From positions 1-64,000 of the forward strand of contig CALMNM010000152.1 of the NCBI GenBank assembly GCA_937868795.1: 64,000 nucleotides of DNA. Direction: 5' to 3'. This stretch comes from an uncultured Acholeplasma sp. (GTDB lineage Bacteria; Bacillota_I; Bacilli_A; Acholeplasmatales; Acholeplasmataceae). A program made the translations under genes and the position numbers. Positions 32,451-42,150 of this stretch are shown here, in pieces. Under the pieces are notes generated by a model. It was not told the DNA's origin and ran no database searches. It saw nothing but the letters and a program-made list of their open reading frames with translations. The stretch's first letter is position 1; each line of letters begins with the position of its first letter.

Positions 32451-34195
32451 TGTTCAAGTTCCTCCTTTGAGAGTTGTGAGGAGGCAATTTCTTGATAAAC
32501 TCGACAGGTTTTCATGAGTTCTTCGTGGGTTCCATGACAGACCATATCACCCTTATCAAGAACGATGATTTGATCCGCATGACGAATGGTATTGATCCGC
32601 TGAGCGACAATGAGTTTTGTCGCACCTATCTTTTCATCAAGCATTTTTCTTAACGCTTGATCGGTACGATAATCAAGTGCTGAAAAGGAATCATCAAAAA
32701 TATAAATGGGGGGATTCTTGGCAATCGCACGCGCAATCGATAGACGTTGTCTTTGTCCACCTGAAACATTGGTACCGCCTTGTGCAATCGCGTAGTCATA
32801 GCCTTGATCCATCTCTTGAATGAATCCATACGCTTGAGCAATCTTCGCTGCTTCATCTAAATCGTCTTCGCTTGCATGTTCAGAAAAAAGGATATTTTCT
32901 TTAATCGTGCCACCAAATAAGATTCCTTTTTGAGGAACATAACCCATCAGACGATGAAGATCTTCTTGTTTCATCGATTTGATATTGATATCATCAATAA
33001 AAATATTCCCTTTTGAGGGTTCATAGAATCTAGGAATTAAATTGATCAAAGTCGATTTTCCCGAACCAGTAGAACCGATAAACGCGGTCGTTGATTTGGG
33101 TTTAACCGTAAAACTGATATCTCTTAAGACGGGTTCTAAAGCATCGGGATATTGAAAGGTGACATGATCAAAGGTGATTTTTCCTCTGATTTTTTCAGGT
33201 AACACCATGGGTTCATCAGGATCATGAATCAGCGTATCCATATCGAGAACTTCCATAATACGACGAGCAGAGATCGCAGCTCTTGGAATCGATACAAAAA
33301 TGAAAGACATGAACATGAATGCCATGATGGCACGCATCGCATACTGCATCAGTGCCATGAGTGATCCCGGTGTAAATCCATCAATACCCATAAACCGTGT
33401 TGAACCAACATAAACTATGATCAAACTTGTGATCCCCATAATCAATCCCATGAATGGCCACATGATAGATGACACACGATTCACAAAGACATTGAGTCTC
33501 ATGGACTCTTTAGCGGCATCATCAATTCGCTTTGCTTGGTATTCTTGTGTGTTATAGGCTCTGACGACACGAAGACCAGACAAATTTTCTCTAGTGACTA
33601 AATTTAATTTATCCACCAATTTTTGAACAAGTTCAAATTTGGGTAATGTGATGGAAAAGACGATAAAGAGCATAATAAGTAAACTTAAAATAGACGCGAT
33701 CAAAAACATCGATAAGGTCGGATGCTGCATGATCGAGAATGTGATGGCACCGATGGCAAGCATCGGAGCTAAGATGATCATACGTAAAAGCATATTAACA
33801 ATTTGTTGAAGTTGCTGAATATCATTGGTGGTTCTGGTGATTAAGGACGATGTTGTGAAGTGATCCATCTCATAAAGTGAGAAAGTTTCAATCTTTTCAT
33901 AGACAGCGCGTCTTAAATCTTTCGCAAACCCCGCAGAGATTTTAGACTCCATATAACCAGAAGTAATGGTGACAAGGATCGACAAAAAAGTTGCCCCTAA
34001 CATCAATCCTGCATAATACCAAATTTGAGGTACATCAGGATTAACGCTGGTTTCGTTCAATCCTAGACCATTACTGACCAACATTCCGAGTAAAGAAGGC
34101 AGTAATAAATCTAAAAAAGCACGAAGAGCAACGAATGTAAAAACAAGGGCCACACCAAAACGGTATGGCTTAAGATAGCGTAGAGCACGAATCAT
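32447..34195 (-). CDS. ABC exporter, half-transporter with degenerate Walker B
   Basis: This 582-residue half-transporter carries six membrane segments (about residues 15-310) and an ATPase with Walker A GSTGSGKST and signature VSGGQRQRLSIARA. Its Walker B reads IYIFDDSFSALD, with Asp where the catalytic Glu should be, and the H-loop is IVAQRINT, with Gln instead of His. These losses mark the degenerate site of heterodimeric exporters. The pair with the next gene would therefore have one active ATP site. It starts 33 bases after the marR stop and is probably controlled by it. Confidence 0.92.
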   Translation of the reverse strand: MIRALRYLKPYRFGVALVFTFVALRAFLDLLLPSLLGMLVSNGLGLNETSVNPDVPQIWYYAGLMLGATFLSILVTITSGYMESKISAGFAKDLRRAVYEKIETFSLYEMDHFTTSSLITRTTNDIQQLQQIVNMLLRMIILAPMLAIGAITFSIMQHPTLSMFLIASILSLLIMLFIVFSITLPKFELVQKLVDKLNLVTRENLSGLRVVRAYNTQEYQAKRIDDAAKESMRLNVFVNRVSSIMWPFMGLIMGITSLIIVYVGSTRFMGIDGFTPGSLMALMQYAMRAIMAFMFMSFIFVSIPRAAISARRIMEVLDMDTLIHDPDEPMVLPEKIRGKITFDHVTFQYPDALEPVLRDISFTVKPKSTTAFIGSTGSGKSTLINLIPRFYEPSKGNIFIDDINIKSMKQEDLHRLMGYVPQKGILFGGTIKENILFSEHASEDDLDEAAKIAQAYGFIQEMDQGYDYAIAQGGTNVSGGQRQRLSIARAIAKNPPIYIFDDSFSALDYRTDQALRKMLDEKIGATKLIVAQRINTIRHADQIIVLDKGDMVCHGTHEELMKTCRVYQEIASSQLSKEELEQ

Positions 34196-34228
34196 GACGA
34201 TCCCAACTTTCTAAAATCTGAAAAGAGA

Positions 34229-34660
34229 TTAGGCGATTTTCCCCATAGCACTAATCTTATCGAGAATGCGCATTAATGATTCTGTATCTTCTTGGCCTAA
34301 ATAATCAACAAGCGATTTTAAAGGTTGATAGTATTCATCTCTAATAGATTCAACAAATGCTTTTCCTTCAGGTGTCAAACGAATAAATGTCACGCGTAAG
34401 TCTTTATGTGAGACTTCTTTTTCTAGATATTTTTTGGCGACTAAATCATTCACTTTGTGGGTGACTGCAGGAAGCGTCACACGGAGGGTCTTGGCAACAT
34501 CCGTTAATTTCAATCGTTGATTGGTATCACAAAAAGCGACACAAAACATCACCATGATATCCGCATCAGACAATTTGGTTTGTGAACGCTTGTAAACACC
34601 CGACAAACGAAAGGCTTGTAGCGAGCGATCAAGCTTTTGTAAAAGCTGATATTCTTTCAT
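34229..34660 (-). CDS. MarR-family transcriptional regulator
   Basis: This 143-residue winged-helix regulator heads the marR-ABC-ABC operon. The recognition helix region is LKLTDVAKTLRVTLPAVTHKVNDL, followed by the wing (KKYLEKEVSHKDLRVTFIRLTPEG). MarR proteins bind palindromes as dimers and release DNA on binding small aromatic ligands, so autoregulation together with the exporter is the standard expectation. A 34-base imperfect palindrome overlaps its own promoter. GGAGGATTTT precedes the ATG. The ligand and drug range cannot be read from the sequence. Confidence 0.9.
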   Translation of the reverse strand: MKEYQLLQKLDRSLQAFRLSGVYKRSQTKLSDADIMVMFCVAFCDTNQRLKLTDVAKTLRVTLPAVTHKVNDLVAKKYLEKEVSHKDLRVTFIRLTPEGKAFVESIRDEYYQPLKSLVDYLGQEDTESLMRILDKISAMGKIA

Positions 34661-34681
34661 AAAATCCTCCTAAAAATGCGT

Positions 34682-34729
34682 ATTATACCCCTTCATTTTA
34701 CCTTAATAATGAGAATAAGTAAAGTAAAA
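34682..34729 (-). promoter_or_regulatory. marR promoter and candidate operator
   Basis: The TATAAT -10 is at 34682-34687. An imperfect inverted repeat with 16-base arms (34696-34711 and 34714-34729; 12 of 16 positions match) covers the -35 region: TTTTACCTTAATAATG on one side and the reverse of TTTTACTTTACTTATT on the other. This is where a MarR dimer would be expected to bind. Confidence 0.5.
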
Positions 34730-34749
34730 CTTCAGGTTCTTTCTTTAAT

Positions 34750-35376
34750 CTATTTCAGTACGTTTTGATAGATTTCTCGTCTTTGCTCAAGTGATTTTCG
34801 CGAACTCCCCTTCGCTTGGTCAATGATCTGATTAATCTGTGTCAGTTTAAACTGATAATAATCCTTCGCTTCAGCCTTATGTTTTAAAATAGGACCCGTG
34901 ATAAGTTCATCGTTAGTCAGGGACATATGACCTCGTTTGACTTCCATGATCACGTAATAAAATTTATCATGGATAACCCATTCATCGGTAATATTCCATT
35001 CGTGATGCAGCAAATATTCTCTAACAATTTCATGCTTGTCATTAGGTTGTAGGAGAAAGACTTCATCTCCTTTTGGGGCATGGCGCATAATTTCGGTGAT
35101 TAAATGTGCCCCCATTCCAGCAATAAGCGCAAGATCAAAGGTATCTTTAATGTTTAAAAAGCCATCCGAGAGAATGAAAGTCACGGGATAGTTCTCTAGA
35201 TTTTTCATCGCTGATTTTAGGGGTTGTTCTCTTAAATCACTGGCGATCGCTTCTTTGATAAATCCATGATCAAACGCTTCTTTCAACACATACCCATGAT
35301 CTGTTCCAATATCTAATACTTTTGGATAACCTTTAAGGCGTGATGCAAGAAACGAAATGCGTTTATTTTTTGCCAT
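34750..35376 (-). CDS. trmK: tRNA (adenine-22 N1)-methyltransferase TrmK
   Basis: TrmK methylates A22 in some tRNAs. The 208-residue protein begins with [23 protein letters not shown], the TrmK SAM-binding motif, followed by [16 protein letters not shown] and [15 protein letters not shown] chose the ATG at 35376; a GTG four codons upstream has no ribosome site either. Both lie inside the end of rpoD, so translation must be coupled to it. The rpoD-trmK order is the Bacillus one. It is the last gene of the phoH to rpoD operon. Confidence 0.92.
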   Translation of the reverse strand: MAKNKRISFLASRLKGYPKVLDIGTDHGYVLKEAFDHGFIKEAIASDLREQPLKSAMKNLENYPVTFILSDGFLNIKDTFDLALIAGMGAHLITEIMRHAPKGDEVFLLQPNDKHEIVREYLLHHEWNITDEWVIHDKFYYVIMEVKRGHMSLTNDELITGPILKHKAEAKDYYQFKLTQINQIIDQAKGSSRKSLEQRREIYQNVLK

Positions 35377-36631
35377 AATAGAATTCACGAAGTTTGTTTT
35401 GTCGTGAAGGACTTCTTAGTTTGCGTAACGCCTTGGCTTCAATCTGACGAATACGTTCTCTGGTTACCCCAAATTCACGTCCGACTTCTTCTAAGGTGTG
35501 GTTTTTACCATCAAATAAACCATAGCGAAGGCGTAAGACTTTTTCTTCACGGTCAGTTAGGGTTTCTAAGACTTCATCAAGGGTCTGTTTGACCATTTCT
35601 TGAAGCATGTATTCATGAGGGGTGAGGGCATTCGGATCTGAAATAAAATCCCCAAGTGAAGAATCTTCTTCTTCCCCAACATGCGCCTCTAACGAAATAG
35701 GTTCTTTCGCAATTCTTTGAATATTTTGGACTTTTTCAGTCGAAATACCCATTTTTTGAGCAATTTCTTCCACTGAAGGTTCTCTTCCTAAATCTTGGAT
35801 CAATTGTCTTTGAATACGAATCATCTTGTTGATGGTTTCTACCATATGCACAGGGATACGAATAGTTCTCGCTTGGTCAGCAACCGCACGTGTGATCGCT
35901 TGACGAATCCACCAAGTGGCATAGGTTGAAAACTTAAAGCCTTTTTCGTAATCGAATTTATCTACAGCACGCATCAACCCCATATTTCCTTCTTGAATAA
36001 GATCTAGGAAAAGGAGGCCACGTCCAACGTAACGCTTCGCAATGGAGACAACCAAACGATAGTTAGCTTCAACTAACTTATTTTTGGCAAATTGGGCTTT
36101 TTCAACCGCACGCTTAAGTTCTTGGAGATCGTCTTCAGGCAACTCTAGTGTCCCTTGTTCGATTTCGTCAAGTTGTTCTTTGGCGTAACGACCATTTGAG
36201 ACAGCGACAGCATACTTCTTTTCATCTTCTTGATTGAGTAGAGGAATCTGGCCAATTTCTTTTAAGTACATCCGAACCGGATCATCGATTTTAATCGTTG
36301 ACGCTATCGATTCGATATTGATCAGTTCTTCCTCTTCGACTTCAAGACCGGAAAGGGAAAGATCATCGGGTTCAATATCTTCAAGTTCAAAATCAGGTTC
36401 TTCCTCTTCCTCTTCAACTTCTACGGTTTCTTCTTCTACTTCATCTTCAGGAAGATCATCAGTAAAATCTTCACTTGTCATGATATCGATATTCTCATTA
36501 AGTAGTGCGCGCTCAATTTCAAAATAGTCTTCACTATTCAGATCGGCATACTGCATGACATCTTCTTGTGCAATAAATCCTTCTTTTTGACCTTTTTTAA
36601 TGAGCTGTTGTATGATCTTTTCACGATCCAT
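35363..36631 (-). CDS. rpoD: Primary sigma factor RpoD (SigA)
   Basis: RpoD directs RNA polymerase to housekeeping promoters. The 422 residues have a region 1.1-like start, region 1.2 ([16 protein letters not shown]), region 2 ([20 protein letters not shown], [20 protein letters not shown]), region 3, and region 4.2 ([21 protein letters not shown]). Between 1.1 and 1.2, residues 54-102 form a very acidic stretch with long Glu runs. The gene overlaps dnaG by 11 bases, the classical dnaG-rpoD pair. The TTGACA and TATAAT promoters throughout the window fit this sigma factor, and region 2.4 to 3.0 would recognise the extended -10. Confidence 0.98.
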   Translation of the reverse strand: MDREKIIQQLIKKGQKEGFIAQEDVMQYADLNSEDYFEIERALLNENIDIMTSEDFTDDLPEDEVEEETVEVEEEEEEPDFELEDIEPDDLSLSGLEVEEEELINIESIASTIKIDDPVRMYLKEIGQIPLLNQEDEKKYAVAVSNGRYAKEQLDEIEQGTLELPEDDLQELKRAVEKAQFAKNKLVEANYRLVVSIAKRYVGRGLLFLDLIQEGNMGLMRAVDKFDYEKGFKFSTYATWWIRQAITRAVADQARTIRIPVHMVETINKMIRIQRQLIQDLGREPSVEEIAQKMGISTEKVQNIQRIAKEPISLEAHVGEEEDSSLGDFISDPNALTPHEYMLQEMVKQTLDEVLETLTDREEKVLRLRYGLFDGKNHTLEEVGREFGVTRERIRQIEAKALRKLRSPSRQNKLREFYYGKK

Positions 36632-38381
36632 TTGACGCTTCCTCCTTATATTTATCTAAACGTTTTTTAAGTTGATCACGTTCATTGACCAACGTTTCAC
36701 TCACTTCTTGGAGTGTATCTATTTGATGATTTAAATAGTTAAACCGACGATGATCATTAGCGAGAATCACGAGTGCGATATATTTATCGACTTCGTGTTC
36801 ATCGATGGAAAGATTTTTCTTCCATACGATGTCCTTTAGTATATATTTTTCCATCACGTCGCGCTGATCCGTGTTTAAGGTATCCATAAAGTTTTCAACA
36901 TTCATGTCCAAATGCTCATGATAGTAATGATCAATCGATAATCTTATGGATGCTGTGATGACTTCAGCGAAATCCGAAGATTTGAGTACATTCATCACTT
37001 TATTGGATATACTTTTTGATCGAAGCATTGCCATGATCAAGAATCGTTCTGCCTGCTCGTACTTATTCGGCATTTTTGTTCTTTCAATTGTAGGTAATTT
37101 GACAGGCTCTTTTTCTTTAGGACGTTTAACAACTTCGAGTTCTTCCATAGGTATCGAAAACTCAGCGGATAAACGTTGTAAATAATGGGCTCGTATCGAA
37201 GGATCTGCATATTGAACCATCGAAACGATTTGTCGTTTAAAGTCTTTTAAATCATTGGCATTCTTTAAATCCTTGCCTATTTTATAATATCGATAACGAA
37301 ATTGATAGCTATCTTCCGTGAATTCACCAAATAACTTTTCATATGCTTCAGGACCATAGGATTTAATAAAGTCATCTGGATCCATCTTTTCGGGAATGGT
37401 GAGTACTTCAATCTTCAATTGTTCCTTCTCTAAAATAGGAATTGCGTGATCGCTCGCCTTAAGTCCTGCTTGGTCACCATCGTAAGCGATAATGATGGAT
37501 GGTGAGACAGATTTAATCAATTTAGCCTGGTCTTTCGTGAGTGCAGTTCCCATGGTGGCGACACCATGCATGATGCCAGCTCCATAAGAGGAGATCACAT
37601 CGAAAAAGCCTTCATAAAGTACGACTTGTTTCACTTTTCTTATTTCCGGAAGTGCTTCATAAAAATGGTAGAGCAACATCCCTTTTTTGAAAATGATGGT
37701 TTCGGGACTATTGATGTATTTTGCGGGTTCCTTTGCATTCAGTGTTCGACCTGAAAATCCAACCACACGTCCTTTCGCATCCGTGATAGGAAAGATGACG
37801 CGATCACTAAAGAGATCATAATAATCCCCTTGATCACTTTGTTTGACCACACCAAGTTTAATCATATCAGAGACAGCAAAGTTCTTGTTTTTGAGTACTT
37901 GATACAGTGTTGATCCGAAAGATGGGGCATAACCTAAGCGAAAATGTTTGATCAAATCATCATTCATCTGGCGATCAAAAAGATAACGAAGTGCTTCTAA
38001 ACCTTTTTCACTATGCCGCAGATTAAACTCATAAAAATTGGCAACTTCACTCATCAATGCATAATAATTTTCATAGGGGTCTTTTCGTACATTGGTTTTT
38101 TTAACTTCGATACCAGCGCGAATCGCGAGTTCAGATGCTGCTTCTTCAAAGGAAATGTTTTTAATCTTTCGAAAGAAGTTTATTGGGTTTCCCCCTTCAC
38201 CACAACTCATGCATTTAGCGATGTTTTTTTCTGGAGATACCGAAAAACTTGGTGTTTTTTCTTGATGGAATGGACATAAACCTACGAAATTTTTACCCGT
38301 CTTTTTGAGCGTGACAAACTCGCTAACCAAATCAACGATCGCGGTTTTCTCATTTATTTGATCAATGAGTTTTTGGTCCAT
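36621..38381 (-). CDS. dnaG: DNA primase
   Basis: DnaG makes RNA primers for lagging-strand synthesis. The 586 residues start with the CHC2 zinc finger ([15 protein letters not shown] with CMSCGEGG), followed by the RNA polymerase domain with TOPRIM motifs ([25 protein letters not shown]). A C-terminal helicase-binding domain starts near residue 430. It lies 14 bases after glyQS and overlaps rpoD. The length is a little below that of Bacillus DnaG (603). The gene follows the Bacillus order without the ccpN-yqfL genes that lie between glyQS and dnaG there. Confidence 0.98.
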   Translation of the reverse strand: MDQKLIDQINEKTAIVDLVSEFVTLKKTGKNFVGLCPFHQEKTPSFSVSPEKNIAKCMSCGEGGNPINFFRKIKNISFEEAASELAIRAGIEVKKTNVRKDPYENYYALMSEVANFYEFNLRHSEKGLEALRYLFDRQMNDDLIKHFRLGYAPSFGSTLYQVLKNKNFAVSDMIKLGVVKQSDQGDYYDLFSDRVIFPITDAKGRVVGFSGRTLNAKEPAKYINSPETIIFKKGMLLYHFYEALPEIRKVKQVVLYEGFFDVISSYGAGIMHGVATMGTALTKDQAKLIKSVSPSIIIAYDGDQAGLKASDHAIPILEKEQLKIEVLTIPEKMDPDDFIKSYGPEAYEKLFGEFTEDSYQFRYRYYKIGKDLKNANDLKDFKRQIVSMVQYADPSIRAHYLQRLSAEFSIPMEELEVVKRPKEKEPVKLPTIERTKMPNKYEQAERFLIMAMLRSKSISNKVMNVLKSSDFAEVITASIRLSIDHYYHEHLDMNVENFMDTLNTDQRDVMEKYILKDIVWKKNLSIDEHEVDKYIALVILANDHRRFNYLNHQIDTLQEVSETLVNERDQLKKRLDKYKEEASNGS

Positions 38382-38395
38382 GACATCCTCCTTGA

Positions 38396-39766
38396 CTAGA
38401 ATTGGTGATTCTTTTCAATGTATGCTTTAAGTTCTTGAATAGAGATTCGTAATTGACCCATCGTATCTCGATCTCGCACAGTAACGGTTTGATCTTCCAT
38501 TGTTTGGTGGTCAATCGTGATGCATAATGGGGTTCCAATCGCATCTTGTCTGCGATAGCGTTTCCCAATATTTTGTGTCTCATCATAGATGACATCAAAC
38601 GATTTGCTGAGTTCTTGGTAAATCTCAAACGCCTTTTCACTATGATCACGTTTTACAAGGGGCAGGATGGCCGCTTTATAAGGTGCGAGCGCTGGATGAA
38701 TGTGAAGAATTTGACGAATATCGCCACCTTCTAGCACTTCTTCGTCATACCCATTGGTCAAGAACGCTAAGACGAGACGTTCAACACCCACAGAAGGTTC
38801 AATGACATAAGGTAGGTAGCGTTCATTGGTTTCAGGATCTAAGTATTGTAGATTCTCACCTGACTGATTTTGATGCGCCTTTAAATCATAATCTGTTCTA
38901 GATGCAATTCCCCAAAGTTCATCAAATCCCCAAGGAAATTGATATCTGATATCGGTAGTCGCATTCGAATAGTGGGAGAGTGCTTCTGGTTTGTGATCAT
39001 CAAAGGCTAAGTTTTCTTGTTTCAAGCCTAAATCTTTGAGCCAGTTCATGCAGAAATTCTTCCAATAGCTAAACCATTCAAGTTCAGTTCCAGGTTTACA
39101 GAAAAACTCGAGTTCCATCTGTTCAAATTCACGGGTTCTAAAGATGAAGTTACCTGGTGTGATTTCGTTTCGGAATGATTTACCTACTTGGCAAACACCA
39201 AAGGGAATTTTCCGACGTGTCGTCCGTTGGATATTTTTGAATTGGACAAAGATTCCTTGTGCGGTTTCAGGACGTAAATAGATCTGATTGGCTTGTTCTA
39301 AGACAACCCCTTGATACGTTTGAAACATCATATTGAAAGCACGGATAGGTAACCAATCAGACTTTCCACAGTTAGGACAAGCGACCTTATGATCGAGTAG
39401 ATATTGATACATGGTTTCTGTCTTCCATCCATCGGGATGGACATTTGCATCATGATCTTCGATTAATTTATCGGCGCGAAAGCGATTGTTGCACGCACGA
39501 CATTCTGTTAGTGGATCCGAAAAACCTCCCACATGTCCACTTGCTTTCCAAACTTCCGAATTCATCAGGATGGAAGAATCAATTAAGACATTATAAGGAT
39601 TTTCTCTTTGAAATTTGCGAATCCATACATCTTTGATATTGCGTTTTAATAAACTTCCGAGAGGACCATAATCCCAAGTATTCGCTAACCCACCATAGAG
39701 TTCGCTTCCTTGGAAAATATATCCTGTCGATTTTGCATATTGTACGAGTTGTTCAAGTGTAACCAT
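38396..39766 (-). CDS. glyQS: Glycyl-tRNA synthetase (single-chain, class II dimer type)
   Basis: This is the alpha2-type glycyl-tRNA synthetase of 456 residues. It is the archaeal/eukaryote-like form found in Mycoplasmatota and many Bacillota, not the GlyQ/GlyS tetramer. The start TLEQLVQYAKSTGYIFQGSELYGGLANTWDYGP is diagnostic, with motif 2 FRNEITPGNFIFRTREFEQME, motif 3 YVIEPSVGVERL and zinc-like CxxC pairs (CRACNN; CPNCGKS). It starts 21 bases after the recO stop. No T-box precedes it, so unlike thrS it has no tRNA-sensing leader here and is expressed with the operon. Confidence 0.96.
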   Translation of the reverse strand: MVTLEQLVQYAKSTGYIFQGSELYGGLANTWDYGPLGSLLKRNIKDVWIRKFQRENPYNVLIDSSILMNSEVWKASGHVGGFSDPLTECRACNNRFRADKLIEDHDANVHPDGWKTETMYQYLLDHKVACPNCGKSDWLPIRAFNMMFQTYQGVVLEQANQIYLRPETAQGIFVQFKNIQRTTRRKIPFGVCQVGKSFRNEITPGNFIFRTREFEQMELEFFCKPGTELEWFSYWKNFCMNWLKDLGLKQENLAFDDHKPEALSHYSNATTDIRYQFPWGFDELWGIASRTDYDLKAHQNQSGENLQYLDPETNERYLPYVIEPSVGVERLVLAFLTNGYDEEVLEGGDIRQILHIHPALAPYKAAILPLVKRDHSEKAFEIYQELSKSFDVIYDETQNIGKRYRRQDAIGTPLCITIDHQTMEDQTVTVRDRDTMGQLRISIQELKAYIEKNHQF

Positions 39767-39787
39767 GTCTGCACATCCTTTTAATGT

Positions 39788-40441
39788 CTATTGTAGATTT
39801 TTTAAGGTTAATTGTAAATGAAACTGATAGTATTTAAAGATAAAGTCTTTAACTTTAGTTAAATCATTCCAAGGTTGATCGGATAGTTCATGATAAGGGA
39901 CCAGGGATAACCTTAGTAAATCTAATGCCCCTTTGACATCGAGATCCACAGGGAATCCCTCACCCTCATAAATGAGCGATCCTCTTTCAATGGAGACGCC
40001 TTTGATTTTCCGTCCATCCCCGGATAAATGGATCTGATAACCTAGAGGTTCAATCAATTTAACTGTAAAAGATAAGCTAGAAAGTTCAAGTCGAGGTGCC
40101 ATCAAGGCAAGATTGACTTCATGGTAGAGTTGTCCATGATCCATATTCTCCATAATGGTATGATCAATAAGTTCTAAGATGATACCTGCAGATTTTGTTT
40201 GATGAAAATCTGACTTTATACCATGGTAATCATCAATGATTTTCCCTTCCTGCAAGGTCATGAAGGGTTTTGCTTGATCTTTAAAATCGATTTTTGTTAA
40301 ATATTGGGCCAAAATCCGGTAAGGTGAATTCACCTTTTGCGAACCTTGAGCAAGCAACGTCTTTTTCCCCATCATGGTATACACATAACATAAACGTGCA
40401 TGCTCTTGATAAGGTTGAACTTTATAGATAATGCCTTCCAT
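39788..40441 (-). CDS. recO: DNA repair protein RecO
   Basis: RecO helps load RecA onto SSB-coated DNA in the RecFOR pathway. The 217 residues start with an OB-fold (EGIIYKVQPYQEHARLCYVYTMMGKKTLLAQGSQKVNSPYR), typical of the family, followed by a helical domain. The zinc-finger cysteines present in some RecO proteins are absent. The start shares one base with the era stop (TAATG type), and glyQS follows, as in Bacillus. At 217 residues it is slightly short (Bacillus 255). RecF and RecR are not in this window. Confidence 0.88.
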   Translation of the reverse strand: MEGIIYKVQPYQEHARLCYVYTMMGKKTLLAQGSQKVNSPYRILAQYLTKIDFKDQAKPFMTLQEGKIIDDYHGIKSDFHQTKSAGIILELIDHTIMENMDHGQLYHEVNLALMAPRLELSSLSFTVKLIEPLGYQIHLSGDGRKIKGVSIERGSLIYEGEGFPVDLDVKGALDLLRLSLVPYHELSDQPWNDLTKVKDFIFKYYQFHLQLTLKNLQ

Positions 40442-41340
40442 TAAACATCATCTCCATACCCAAGTGACTTTAAGTCAGAAGGGCGATTTCTCCAATCCTT
40501 TTTGACCTTAACCCAAAGTGTTAAGTGCACCTTGGTGTGGAGTAAGTGATTGATTTCTTTTCTTGCTTCCATCCCAATTTTCTTCATTTTTTCGCCACCC
40601 TTGCCAATCAATATCTGTTTTTGGGTGGTGCGTTCAACGATGATGAGGGCGGATACATCAAGGGTATTAAGTTCATGATTTTCTGCCAAGGATTCAATCA
40701 CAACAGCCACGGCATGAGGTACTTCTTGTTCGGTATGATAAAGGATTTTTTCACGTATGAGCTCACTCATCAGTTGTTCTTCGGTTTGATCTGTCTTCAT
40801 ATCCTCAGGGAAAAATCGTGGTCCTTCTTCAAGATGTGGGAGGATGATTTCTTCAATCTTATCAAGATAGGTATGTTCTTTCGCGGATATCGGGATGACA
40901 CCTAAAAAGGGGTAACTATCTAAATAACTGACAATAACTTCATCGATAGCAGACTTCGAAGGTAATGTATCAATCTTATTGATGACTAAAACGACTTTAG
41001 CATCCGCTTGTTTGAAATAGCGAATAACATGTTCTGCGGCTTCATCTTTTTTTCTGTCTACGACATATAAGATCAGATCAACATCGGAAATCGCAGAAAC
41101 TGCGACTTTATCAATGGTCTTGTTTAATAAATCTTTTCCTTTATGCAATCCTGGTGTATCAACAAAGATGATTTGATAATCTGGTTTGGTCAAGACACCC
41201 ATGATACGATGACGCGTTGTTTGTGGTTTTGGACTCATAATGGCGATCTTTTCACCCATGAGTGCATTGATTAAGGTGGATTTTCCCACGTTAGGTCGTC
41301 CGATAATCGCAACGAACCCCGATACGTGTTTATTCGTCAT
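40441..41340 (-). CDS. era: GTPase Era
   Basis: Era is a GTPase for 30S subunit maturation that binds the 3' end of 16S rRNA. The 299 residues hold the P-loop [29 protein letters not shown] and a C-terminal KH domain (HTKVHLTLWVKVKKDWRN). I chose the ATG at 41340, inside the end of cdd, which gives the family start MTNKHVSGFVAII; the ATG four codons upstream has no ribosome site. The cdd-era-recO order is the Bacillus one. Confidence 0.97.
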   Translation of the reverse strand: MTNKHVSGFVAIIGRPNVGKSTLINALMGEKIAIMSPKPQTTRHRIMGVLTKPDYQIIFVDTPGLHKGKDLLNKTIDKVAVSAISDVDLILYVVDRKKDEAAEHVIRYFKQADAKVVLVINKIDTLPSKSAIDEVIVSYLDSYPFLGVIPISAKEHTYLDKIEEIILPHLEEGPRFFPEDMKTDQTEEQLMSELIREKILYHTEQEVPHAVAVVIESLAENHELNTLDVSALIIVERTTQKQILIGKGGEKMKKIGMEARKEINHLLHTKVHLTLWVKVKKDWRNRPSDLKSLGYGDDV

Positions 41341-41731
41341 GAGGTTTTTCATCTAAGACAAAGGCGTATGGTAACAATCCGTCTGGTGTGGTTTCCAACG
41401 TTTCACCTTTGGTATTCGCTAAAACGATCTTTGTTCCTTTAGGTAGAAGTTCATGCATGACTTGACGGCATGCGCCACAGGGGGATACGGGACCATGATC
41501 GTTAGCAATCACAGTGAGTGAGACGATGTCTTCTTTTTTATACCCTTGCGAATAAAGCGAATATAAAGCATTTCTTTCTGCACAGGAGGTCAATCCAAAT
41601 GATGCGTTTTCAATGTTTGCTCCATGGACAAATGATCCATCCTTGAGTTCGATGGCTGCCCCTACTTTAAAATGAGAATAGGGTGTATATGCTCTTTCAC
41701 GAGCTTTGAGTGCTTCTTGAATATTTTTCAT
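41330..41731 (-). CDS. cdd: Cytidine deaminase
   Basis: Cdd converts cytidine and deoxycytidine to uridine forms in pyrimidine salvage. The 133-residue zinc enzyme has the catalytic Glu in SCAERNALY and the two further zinc cysteines in PCGACRQVM. YTPYSHFKVGAA near the start is the substrate-binding motif. It overlaps the ybeY end by 4 bases and era by 11 bases. Diacylglycerol kinase dgkA, which lies between ybeY and cdd in Bacillus, is missing here. Confidence 0.97.
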   Translation of the reverse strand: MKNIQEALKARERAYTPYSHFKVGAAIELKDGSFVHGANIENASFGLTSCAERNALYSLYSQGYKKEDIVSLTVIANDHGPVSPCGACRQVMHELLPKGTKIVLANTKGETLETTPDGLLPYAFVLDEKPHDE

Positions 41732-42150
41732 GAGGGAATCCTTTCTAGGTTGGCATTCTTAAGAATCTCTTCTTGTTTTGTCATCATTAATGCTTCATCT
41801 TCCTTGGTATGATGATCATACCCGAGCAAATGGAGATAGCCATGCACTGCAAGAAAGCCGATTTCTCTTTCGATGGAATGCCCATAATCTTGAGCTTGTC
41901 TTTTTGCTTGTTCAATCGAGATAAATACGTCACCTAAAGAACGATCTTTACTGTCATCGTTGGGAAAACTTAAGACATCAGTGGGTTTATCTATATTGCG
42001 ATAAGCTAAATTGAGACGATGAATTTCTTCTTGGGTGACAAAGATGAGCTGCATGCTAAGTCTTTGCTTTTCGGGTTTAAAGATACGATTGATCAATGCT
42101 TGAATGTGATCGAGTGATTGTTCGGTTTGATTATAGAGATTAACTTTCAT
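41728..42150 (-). CDS. ybeY: Endoribonuclease YbeY
   Basis: YbeY is a metal-dependent RNase for 16S rRNA 3' maturation and ribosome quality control. The zinc site is HGYLHLLGYDHH in the C-terminal part, the H-x3-H-x5-H pattern of the family. PTDVLSFP upstream is also conserved. I chose the ATG at 42150 (140 residues), about 10 bases after AAAGG; the open frame extends 21 codons further, but only as a shadow of phoH. It overlaps the phoH stop by 11 bases. Confidence 0.95.
   Translation of the reverse strand: MKVNLYNQTEQSLDHIQALINRIFKPEKQRLSMQLIFVTQEEIHRLNLAYRNIDKPTDVLSFPNDDSKDRSLGDVFISIEQAKRQAQDYGHSIEREIGFLAVHGYLHLLGYDHHTKEDEALMMTKQEEILKNANLERIPS

Noticed and set aside
36234-36527. 97-codon Ser-rich plus-strand frame
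   Set aside because: It is the complement of the Glu-rich segment of rpoD (Glu codons read as Ser/Phe on the other strand).
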